Shown here piece by piece: positions 1 through 10,400 of a stretch of DNA of 64,000 nt. The translations under genes were made by a program, and so were the position numbers. The notes beneath the pieces were generated by a model, which had not been told where the DNA came from, did not search any database, and saw only the letters and a program-made list of their open reading frames with translations. Position 1 is the stretch's first letter. Every line of letters begins with the position of its first letter. The DNA is from Clavelina lepadiformis (lineage: Eukaryota > Chordata > Ascidiacea > Aplousobranchia > Clavelinidae): positions 13,704,501 through 13,768,500 of the forward strand of contig NC_135247.1 of assembly GCF_947623445.1 (NCBI RefSeq), given 5' to 3'.

Positions 1-2
1 CA

Positions 3-670
3 GTCCATGGACACTACATCATATCCACTATTTAAGCCTATCCCATAATTGTCCATGGACACTTTCATCATATTCGCTATTTAAGCTTATCCTAAAATCG
101 TCCATTGACGCTTTCCCCTATCCGCTATTTAAGCTTTTCCTAAAATTGTCCATGGACGCTTTCCTCTATCCGCTATTTAAGCTTTTCCTAAAATCGTCCA
201 TGGACGCTTTCCCCTATCCGCTATTTAAGCTTTTCCTAAAATCGTCCATGGACGCTTTCCCCTATCCGCTATTTAAGCTTTTCCTAAAATCGTCCATGGA
301 CGCTTTCCCCTATCCGCTATTTAAGCTTTTCCTAAAATCGTACATGGACGCTTTCCCCTATCCGCTATTTAAGCTTTTCCTAAAATCGTCCATGGACGCT
401 TTCCCCTATCCGCTATTTAAGCTTTTCCTAAAATCGTCCATGGACGGACGCTTACGCAAAAATCGTCCATTTTCAACCGTCCATGGACGATCTCGAAAAC
501 ACTGCTTTAAACTTATCCTAAAAACCACCCGTGGACGCTTTGTTAAAAAAGAACTGATTTAACCCTATTTCAACAACCGTCCATGGACGACTAAGGGAAA
601 ACGTCGGTTTTGCGTAAAAACGTCCATGGACGCTTACGCAAAAATCGTCCATTTTCAACCGTCCATGGAC
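3..670. repeat. 48-bp tandem repeat (satellite-like array) with palindromic core
   Basis: About nine to ten head-to-tail units of 48 bp run from position 3 to about 450. Each carries the palindrome CGTCCATGGACG followed by a pyrimidine-rich stretch and TTTAAGCTTTTCCTAAAAT. Palindrome cores recur near 5, 53, 103, 150, 198, 246, 294, 342, 390 and 438. Units between 150 and 440 are almost identical; the left ones are more diverged. Beyond 450 the array decays into irregularly spaced palindromes near 480, 531, 582, 626 and 660. Because 48 is a multiple of three, the array reads open in one frame as a 16-residue peptide repeat, but I see no start context, splice signal or similarity that would make it a gene. 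The array probably continues left of the window. Confidence 0.9.
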
Positions 671-942
671 GATCCGCGGATTGCGTCGTGTCCAGGTTTT
701 ACCCAGTCCCCATTTTATTTTTCGTCTTCAGTGTGGGGGACGAAAAATTGTGCTGACACAGGTGGTCGCAAACATATTAGCAGTTATGATATTAATTTCC
801 ACAAATTAGAGGGCAAATATCGCAAGACCTCGAAGGCAAAAACGTGCACTAGGTCTACGTGTTAGTATGAGAATGTAAAAAAGTTATCAGCGTCAGCATT
901 GACAGCAGATTATTGACAGCGTCGCCATTTAAACTTTGTTGA

Positions 943-1664
943 GCAAAATAGACACTTTCCGAGTTACTGTCTGGGTGGCAATATTTTTTTGATCGCCAAA
1001 ACTTAACAATGGAAAATGTCGACCCACTTTGATTCTTTTTAAATTACAAACGTTCTGGCCATTGGATTGTAAAGATTTGGTTAGGTGAGTTGCATATGAA
1101 TTCCTTTACGCGTTAAAGAAAATTTGAAAATATTTTGCCTAGTTTTGATTTTGCAGTGGATTGAATTTGAACAAAATCACGTTACGTGGTCAACGTAGCA
1201 TGCGATGTAAAATACGTAAGAGTTTGCGTGCTATATGCGGTGCGTTTGAATGTAACATTTAGATTGGATTTACTTCTATTTGATTATTTTAAGCTTTGCT
1301 TGACATGCCAAACATAACTAGCCTGTGTAACGCGCCGCAGACTACACGCAAACTATTACGCATTTTATGTCGCATTCTTCCCTGACCACATACTTAGACG
1401 TCGTATCGGACAAGCCCAGTGCTAGGATTCAAACCACTGTAGAATAAGAACCTAAGCAAAATATTTTTGAATTTTTTATTTATCGCGTAAAGGAATTCAT
1501 ATTCAACTCACCTGAGCAAAATCTTTACAATCCAATGCCCAGAACGTTTGTAATTTAAAAAAGAATCAAGATGGGTCGACAATATTTTTGTTAAGTATAG
1601 GCGATTGAAACAATCCTGCCACCCAAAATATTGGCGGCAGTAACTCGGAAAGTGTCTATTTTGC
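943..1664. mobile_element. Fold-back (long inverted-repeat) non-autonomous DNA element
   Basis: The left end reads GCAAAATAGACACTTTCCGA and the right end is its reverse complement. The inverted repeat continues inward with mismatches on both sides: GTCGACCCA with TGGGTCGAC, TATGAATTCCTTTACGCG with CGCGTAAAGGAATTCATA, and further in GTAAAATACGTAAGAGTTTG with its counterpart near 1350-1370. Arms of roughly 330 bp therefore leave only a short centre near 1300. No transposase-like reading frame is visible and no clear target duplication was found. This is a MITE or Foldback-type element. A degraded relative lies at 42479-42905. Confidence 0.8.
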
Positions 1665-3304
1665 ACTTTTTGTCACTTGTCTTCAAAAATTTTGATCTAG
1701 TTTGTAGCTTTTCGATAAGATGCGTCTGTAGGTAGGTAGGGTCTAGTTATCTAGTTATTATAACTCATTGATTTGGTCATTAGATATGGAATAAAATGCA
1801 AGAGTGTTTGCAAGGCACATTTGGTAGAACCAAGGTTGATCAGTTATCACAGAGATGTTTGAACTGATTAGGGCTTAAATTACTGCATTTAAAATGAATT
1901 CTTTTTAGACGAATATCACAAAAAATGGCTAGCTGGCTGTTTGTTTCTAACTGCTTTATAGCGTTTAATACATATGTGTTTTGTGCATTTCCTAGGCATA
2001 TGGAATTAACACGACATAGAAAATTATAATATAATAAATAAAATAATCGAATGGGGTTTCAGTGTATGAGGGCAGCCTCGAATTTCAAGGGCTTTAAAAC
2101 CAGGTACCAGTAGGGAAAATGTACGCAATTACCTACACTAATAAAAAGATTTCTTTTAATTTATATTATTGTTTTAACTGAAACACATGGCATGTACTGA
2201 GTGCGAGTTGAATAAGAACATGCAGCATGCTTTGTGCATTTCAACATTTTGTGTTGTGAAACCTTGTGTTTTTATATGCTAAGTGAGTGTGTATGGCACC
2301 ACATAGGTGGGTTTCATGGCCGTGCTAACATTCCATTGTTGTTGCACTACTGTAATTTACACATTGCACGTTTTAAACCTTCAGGGCTTTGTCGCCTTTT
2401 CCCATTCATTACTTGTTTGTGAGCGTACTTCTTGTTTGACCATTCTACAACAAGGTTAGCGCAATACTTTTCGCTCCCCACAGTCAATGGGAAAAAATAA
2501 ACAATACAAATCGTTCCTGACTTGGGCTAACATTAATTTAGGTTTGGTACTATGTCAGCTCGATAGCTGAGTGGTTAAGAGTGTTGTGTTTGCAGTAATG
2601 TAATTACTATTTAAGAAGTACCTCTATTAAGAAATTACTAATATTTAATTTCAACAAAATTGAAACACACAAAAGACAATGTTTTAAACTGCAAATGTGC
2701 AGAATTTGCGGATCCTGAAATACTTTTTTGCATTGTGTTGTGTAAAAACTGTACTGAACGTTGCACACACAGTGTCTGTTGGCTTGACTCAGTTTTGATT
2801 TTTATCCCCCCCCCCCCCATGCACTTAGCAAACTTTCCAGTTTGGTTCCATTGAGACAATATCTCAGTGGGTTTTGGGATCAGCTTTCAGTATGCAAAAA
2901 ATACCAACATTTTAAACTCATCGCCGAGTTTAAGTCGTGCAAAGACTTCGCTCAGTCAGTCTGTCGTAGGTCAGGATAAATAGGCCTAGCCCAATATGAC
3001 ACCAGACCATATTCATATAATTAATTGCAGTTTTGCTGTGTGTAAACGATTTCCGGTGAAATTTTCTATTACTGTATTGCCTAAAGACCAGGGCAGTATG
3101 CGGGGCAATTCTTTATTCAGTTTTTTAAATTTTGTAGAATAGCAATTTGTTTTTATATGATTATATTATTGCTTCAAAGAGGATAAGATTGAATATGATG
3201 AATCATGTGCGAGTAGATTAGCCTGTTGAGTAAAAAGTTTGTTCTTGTTTCTCCAATGTTTAATTCATTTTTGAATTGCCGCTTGCAACTCAAGTTACTC
3301 AATA
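1665..3304. other. Spacer without recognised gene
   Basis: AT-rich unique-looking sequence upstream of the orphan gene at 3305. Two details stand out: a short tRNA-like A-box (TAGCTGAGTGGTTAAG near 2569) without a recognisable B-box, listed separately, and a run of eleven C residues near 2807-2818. No exon with matching splice phases and no protein similarity was recognised. Confidence 0.5.
2555..2600 (+). repeat. tRNA-like A-box remnant (possible SINE head)
   Basis: GCTCGATAGCTGAGTGGTTAAG resembles the 5' half and A-box of tRNA-Leu/Ser and of tRNA-derived SINEs. The B-box (GGTTCGA) is not found downstream and no cloverleaf can be drawn, so it is not a functional tRNA gene. Weaker look-alikes occur near 17625 and 21040. 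Confidence 0.25.
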
Positions 3305-3796
3305 ATGACGTCGAACTCGCAAAGTGAAGAAGACTTACATCAGCATGAAGCTTTCACCAGTTTCTATGATGACATGATAAAAAAGATAAATTTAAATAAA
3401 AAAATTTCTTCAGAATATTCATTAAAAGCTTCCAGGAATGAATTTCATTCATGTAGTAATAATGAAAAGCATATGAATGCTTGTTGCAAGACGATGCTAG
3501 ATTGTGTTAGGCTTAACAATATTCTGGTACAAGCACATAAACAATCAACAGTGAAATTGCATAACCCAAAAAAGTGTCAAAAATGTGATAAGCGTGAAGG
3601 CAAAATCATTGAAAAACAATTTTTGCGTAAAAAAGTAAATTTATTAGAAGAGAGAATAATGCCTATTAAAATTGACAAACACCTGCTAAAGCACAATAGC
3701 ATCACACTGATTGGTGATATAGCGTTGGATTTACCCAAACCATGCCAAGCTAAGGAGGACATATGGCAGCGTTTCATGTGTACTACTTCAAAGTAG
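3305..3796 (+). CDS. Intronless hypothetical protein, 163 aa
   Basis: A single open frame from ATG at 3305 (context aataATGacg) to TAG at 3794-3796. I do not recognise the family. The protein is rich in Lys, Asn and Ser and carries scattered cysteines, including a CQKCDKREGK stretch in the middle. This is followed by a basic segment that could form a short coiled coil (roughly residues 96-130). The C-terminus contains SITLIGDIALDLPKP and an IWQRF motif, which looks like a conserved short tail motif rather than random translation. There is no signal peptide or membrane segment. An AATAAA lies 280 bp past the stop (4076-4081), ahead of the next gene. Coding status is supported by length in AT-rich DNA, the polyadenylation signal and the protein-like C-terminus. 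It is not part of the KIDINS220 model that starts 640 bp later. Confidence 0.6.
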   Translation: MTSNSQSEEDLHQHEAFTSFYDDMIKKINLNKKISSEYSLKASRNEFHSCSNNEKHMNACCKTMLDCVRLNNILVQAHKQSTVKLHNPKKCQKCDKREGKIIEKQFLRKKVNLLEERIMPIKIDKHLLKHNSITLIGDIALDLPKPCQAKEDIWQRFMCTTSK

Positions 3797-4075
3797 TTTA
3801 ATTCTTTATAGTACTTTGTTATATGTATATTATTAATGGTGATTTTAACTGTATTTGGATATTAAGTTTTTAATAGAATACTCGATATTATATATATATA
3901 ATACTGTATATACAGTTTTTTGTCGAGTTACTGAGCGTTTTACTGTGTATAAAAACTAGAATTGACACCTTTATTTTTTCACTGTGGCTCTGAGTGGTGT
4001 GATATTCTCTTTTTATGTTTTTGTACCACTAGCTTTTGTTTTGTAAATTTTTTTGCAGCAAAAATTTATGTTAAT

Positions 4076-4081
4076 AATAAA
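4076..4081 (+). other. Polyadenylation signal of the 3305-3796 gene
   Basis: AATAAA about 280 bp after the stop, with a second AATAAA-like sequence at about 4093-4100. It lies upstream of the KIDINS220 start and argues for two separate transcription units rather than an operon. Confidence 0.5.
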
Positions 4082-4436
4082 CAGTAAGAGTAAAATAAAA
4101 ATTGTATGAATTACATGTGATATGTTTTTCTTTAGTTTGTGACAGGAATGACATATGAATATTTTATGATGCTAGTATTTCTGCATTTGTATGTGTGGTT
4201 GTTGTAGAATTTATTATAGCAGTGCAATGTTTTTGCTATTTCCCTGACATGCAAACAATATTTTATACTGTTGCGGTATATTTTTTCATAATTTGTTTGC
4301 TTTTATAAAGGTTTTTAGTGTGTTTTATGAAGATGTTGATTTACCAATGTCAAGGTAGTAAACTGTATATGTTTATATGTGATTACTTTTAAGCTTGCTA
4401 AGTTGTTAAGTTTCTGGTACTGATGATGCTAAAAAT

Positions 4437-7400
4437 ATGTTATCTGAAAATGACAGCTCACCCCAGATTGAGCTTCAAGAGATAAATAGTTCTGTTGGTC
4501 TGCTGCACCAGTTTGTCAGTGAAGGAAATTTGCAAGGAGTAAAGGAAATTGTAGATAACTGTACATTGCTTGTTAATCGTAAAAATCAAGTAAGAATGAT
4601 TTCATGTAATTGTTCAGCAAGCTGTATTATGTTATGCATTAAATATATATTGTAATAAATTTAATCAAATTATTTACATGATTTCATAACTTGCTGAAAT
4701 TGCTGTTTTTGCAGGAAAATCTTACAGCACTACATGTTGCTTGTAACTCTGGAAGCAAAGCTTTGGTTACTTACTTGATTGAGAATGGAGCCAACTTGAC
4801 AGCCAAAGATGATAATGAATTCACACCTCTTATTACAGCTAGCATGAAAGGTTCATTGGAATGTGTCTCTGCTGTTTTTGAAACAAGATTCCCGCCCAGT
4901 CTGGAGCAAATGGATGTGGTGAGGTTATGTTGGTCAGCTGTTCCAATGCCCACTAACTTTTTGTTATTGATTGATAACTATCATTGAAATTAATAATATA
5001 CCATTTATTTATTGGAACTGGGTAGTGAGTTAATAATTGAACAAACATTGCTTTCAATTTTTTTAGAATGGTTGGACTGCGTTAATGTGGGCTTCTTACA
5101 AAGGGCACGCTGACGTTGTTGACTATTTATTGACACATGGTGCTAATGTACATGCTACTGTTGCTGTAAGTAAAACCTTTCGACTGGTTTATTTGTAGTA
5201 ATTAGCTTTATGTTTTTGTATTTTTTTCCACTCAATTTCCTATTGGTCCATATTTGTGACAGTAAATGTGAGTTTATTAAAACTCATGACCAGAAAGAGG
5301 TTCCATTCATTGAGATGAAAACATCTGTTACCAAGCACTTTCAGAAATCAATAATTCAGAGCATAATTGATGTTTTATTTTTGTGTCTTGTGCATTGCAT
5401 TGCTTATCTTTACCATCATGTTCGCTTTAACCGTTAGTTTTCAGCTTTTCATATAACCTGATTCACCAGTACCAATCATAGTAAAATGCTAAGTATTCAG
5501 GTCTTTTTGGATTTTATAATGCTATGAATTCAGAATTTGAAACATGTGTGATGATTATGATCTCATATTCATAACACACACGTGTTACAAACACCGCCAC
5601 ATTTTTTTCATGATCCCAAATTACCGAGTGTTTTAAAGCTAGCTGTCTCGAAGAATGGACTAAGTCCCTGAATGACTGTGTGTACTTTTTATGTGTATTG
5701 GTAATGTAGATATGCTTTAACGCTGTGTAACTGCATTATTTTAAAATTGTTTTTCAAAATTAATGTGATTTTTTTGAGTGGATCCTGACATTATCAGAAT
5801 GTTATTATTTCATTACTATGGTAAAGAAAGTGTTTTGTGTCCAAGACAGAAATGCTACGACATTGGTGCAACCATTAAAATTTTGTTTAAGTATTTTATA
5901 TTCACAGGAAATTTTTGTGCGTTTAGAAATGTTCGTATCCAGATAAGCTCCTCATTCGCATGATATCTTCCTGAGAATTGCAATATTATATAGAATTGTC
6001 CTTAGAGGAATATGTTATATAACGGTGGTGTTCAAATGGTGGATCTCGATCCGGAACCGGATCTTTTCAACTTTTTGTGTGGATCTTCCAATGTAGTCTT
6101 GAAACAATCTTGCAGCTGTAGCACACTTCACTTTTGACTTTTACAAAGTTATAAATATGTTGTAGGCCCTACAATGTAGGGTACATTTACATAAATAAAG
6201 CACCATAAAAATTAAAGCATGTCCAATATGTTTACTATTCGTATTTAGTGGATCATCACGTTGTCAGGTTTGGTTGTGGTGGATCATGGCAGAAATCATT
6301 TGAACACCCCTGTTATATAACCTTTTTACTGATACCATGCAATATAACTTATTAACTAGTATTACTTAATACAACACAATAATTTAATATCAGTGAAATA
6401 CTGAAATGCAACTGTTATTTTTTGCACATTTCCAGTATAATATGACCAGTCTTTTGTGGGCTGCTGGAAGAGGTTTTCTTGATATTGTGGAAGCTTTATG
6501 CCGAAAGGGAGCAAAAGTCAATCATGTGGACAAGGTTAGACAATTATATTTACTAACATTTAAGTATAAATATGGACCATGTGACTTACCATATATACTG
6601 GTATCGGCCAATTTGTAGTTTTGCGCATAATGCCAATTTTGACATGAGTGTTTCAAAAGTTATTCCTGCAGTATTTAAGGTTATCAAGATATAGACAGGA
6701 ATGTATTAACATAAATTATTTTATATGGATTTATTTAACATAGAATCTTTGCAGTAATAGTGCATCTGCAGCTACATATTTAGATAAACAGAATTATCTT
6801 TTAGTTCGGCAACACTGCACTAATATGGGCCTCACGTCATGGGTATGCTGATGTAATATCTTGTCTTCTGAACCATAAAGCGGACCCCAACATTGTCGGT
6901 GCCAATGGATGCAGTGGTCTAATTAATGCAGTCAAAGGGAATCATGTTGAATGTGTTCCAGTGCTTCTTCAATGCCCCAAGCTCAACGTAAACAGAACAG
7001 ATCAAAATGGTCACAGTGCTCTTTGCTATGCAGCAAAACTTGGCACTGCTGATATGGCAAGTCAGTTGCTGGACCACGGTGCATACCTAAACCTAGCTGA
7101 CCTACATGGAGATTCGCCACTGATAAAGTCGATTAAGCATGGTCATGTCGAAATGGTCAAACTTTTGTTATCAAAATTTGCAGATATAAATGTAACAGGC
7201 AAAGTAAGTAGTAAAAGTGGTCTAACTAGTAGTAAGCTATAACTGTTGTTCTGTATGACTTTTTACTGTTGTTGCTATGAAACCTCATCTGCAAGGGTCT
7301 TGTAGGATGGAAAAACTGCTATACATCTGGCATGTGAGATGGGACATATTCTGATTGTCCAGGAACTTTTGAAATGTGATTGCAAATTGGAATGCAGGAA

Positions 7401-10400
7401 TGCTCTTCACGAAACACCGTTGTTGAGAGCTGTCAAGGAAGGAAACGTTATTATTACTAAAATTTTGCTCAGCAGCGGTGCTGATGTGTCTGCTTGCGAT
7501 GTGGTGAGAAATTTTATCGCTACATTTGTCTTAGGTGTTGTCATGTTGTGATATTATGCTTTTGCTCAAGTTTTTAATGTTAGGTTAAATGACACAAAAT
7601 TTTAAAAGTGCATTGCAAAGAAATTAATTATATTTTCATGCACAGTTTTTAAAGAGAAATATTTTTTGTGGGTCATTGGGTACATGTATTGGGACCACTT
7701 GCAATCATGCAGCTTATCTACATGGTATAATCTCGCTACACAAAAAGTTGCAACGTAAAATCACAACCTTCTATATTTCAGGATTATTCTTCTGAGTTTA
7801 GTTAGTTTTAGGAATCGCACTAAATAACTTTTGTGCAGATAGATCATAAGATAAGCAAGAAAGTCCATAAATGTGATGGTATATCACTGACATCATTTTG
7901 GTTTTATGTTTATTGTTTTTGGTTGTTTAGTTTTTGACAGTGAGGTTTATTGTTTAAAAATATCATTCATAATTGAACAAATGATTAAGCAATAAGTTTT
8001 TTTAGAATGGTGACACTGCTGTGCATTTGGCAATTCGATCACAAAATATTCAGTTGGTAGAATTGTTGTTGAGAAATCCAAAAAATGGAAGATACTTATA
8101 TCAAGAGAATAAATCTGGTGAAACACCATATGACTTAGATGCACGCAGCAACAAAAAGATTCTTTCACAGTTGTTTGGTTCCAGTAAGTGAAATCATTTT
8201 ACTGAGAGAATTAGGTCTAGAATTAAGCGCAGAAGAAGTTAACGAACTGAATGAATTTATTTCTTTTCCTTTTGTAGAGGGATATTCAGCAACTGCAATT
8301 GTAAATGATGCTTTTTTTGATGTGTCAAGCTGTTCATTGGCAGAAATGCTTACTGAACCCACGTTCGAAACACCACTTTGTGTGGGGGTGTATGCCAAAT
8401 GGGGAAGTGACATTTTATTTCTTCTTAACAAAATACAATGTATGTCATTTGACTTTCCAGACCATGTTTTATGCGTCCTGTTGACTCTCTTATGCCGTGT
8501 AAAATATGCTAAACTGGTGGTATTTACTCTGGTAAAGTAATATCATTTGTCTGATTAATTTGTTTTTTTTTTTGTGGTTTTAGCTATTTTCTCTACAAAT
8601 TACCTCGCATTTTACAGTTTTTGGTTCGAGTTGTAACTTTTCTCTCATTTTTCAGATCAGATTGAATTGTTCACTACTGCTGCACCAGCTTTGGAAAGGC
8701 AATTACCTTGGTTTACTTTTGTAGTGGTTTTACTTATATCTGCATTTATTGGAGTTTTTGCATCATTCTTCTCTACCAATCACGTTCTGGCTGCACTTTT
8801 ACCATTTTTTAGTTTGATTTTGATTGTTTATAGTTTGTTAGGTAAGATAATTAATCAATAAGTATTTTTTAAAGTTTTTTAGCTATAATTCAGCTAATTT
8901 ACTATAGTTAGTATTTTTATTATCTAGCATTTTTTTTATGTTGTAAGTTAAGTATATTCTGTATCGTGCTGAAATCTGTTGTTTAAGTTTTACACAGCAA
9001 ATAATAGAATAAAATTTGACGTTCTTCCTGATGCTACTATGTGATCCAAGATAACGGAATTAACTAACATTATTAACTTTCAGTTATAGTATTCATGTAT
9101 TGAACATTGCTAACTGAACATAAAAAGTTCTGTAAATGTAATATTTGATAATCTTCACCTCAATAAACTTTTCGGTTTTGCACGTTTTTTTCAAATAGTA
9201 TTTCTGTATGTTGGGTCCTGGTTGGGCAAATGGCAGTGGGCTACAATTGCTTGCAGAAATTTGCAAAAAAAAGAAAAATACCTTAAGGAATTACTTGAAA
9301 TCTGCTTTGTACAACAAAGATTTAAGTCTGGCGGAAAAGTGAAGTGAGTCTCATTGTTTATTCAATAGATTTGCGATTTCATGAAACTTTCTGTTACAAC
9401 GTTTATACCAAATATTGCAATCAGCACAATGAGTGCAGAAATAGACAAATTTATTTGCTCATATAAAGAGCATTCATGTTTCAAACTATACTTCAGTTCT
9501 TCATCAGACTGAAAATAGGTGAAATACTTGTAATGGAAGAAACTTAATGAAAAGAAAATAACATCTGAATCCAGCCATATACACTAAGTTAAACAGGATT
9601 AATACTGAAGTTTTTTAATATAAAACTGCGGAAGTTTTTTAATATAAAAGATGTTTCATACTAGATGCATCATGCCTGTTTGTTGACATTGAAATTATAT
9701 TGCTAGGTTGCTTGACATATAGGGCCTCGTCGGTTTTACTTTCATAGTTGTTCATGATGTCAGGGAATTGTTTTGATAATATCATAAAATTGCAGCCTTT
9801 ACGTTGCATAATGTGATATTTCATTGCTGATTCGACATACTCTTTTTATTTAATTATTATTTTTTGTTTATTTTCATAACAATAGTTTACAATAAATACT
9901 TTGTTTACTTTTGTTCATTAAAGCAAACTTTTTTGTGACATGATGTTTTTATTATTTTCAGATTTATGTTTCCAGATTGTGTTAACATTGGTTCAATGAA
10001 AAGAGAGTTTATGATTCCCGATATAACTTCAACACTTGTAAGTTCAGTCGAGCGGTGCTATGGATCAGCTGCTTTTCGCTTAGCTAGGTAAAATCTGTGG
10101 AAAACATCACAAATGCAAAATCTACTTTTCACTTAGTTAGACTTGTTTTTCATATTTGTCATCATTTTTAAAGAGCTCTTTACAAAGCACCTCCACGAGG
10201 AAGAGAGAAGCGTGTTTTTCGAAAGTTGTGTTGTGTACCTGCTTTCATGATGGCAATTGCTTTCATTCTTGCCATGCTGATCATTTTCATACTTCTTGTT
10301 GTGTTGTATGGGCCAGTTCACACTCAGCCGTCAATTGGAGATGACATTTCCAAGCAGATGTCTCTGAAGATAGCTATATATGTTTTGTTGTCAGTTATTG

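Noticed and set aside
146..562. 138-codon frame with a 16-residue repeated peptide (MDAFPYPLFKLFLK)
   Set aside because: Produced by the 48-bp satellite whose length is a multiple of three; no splice sites, leader or protein similarity.
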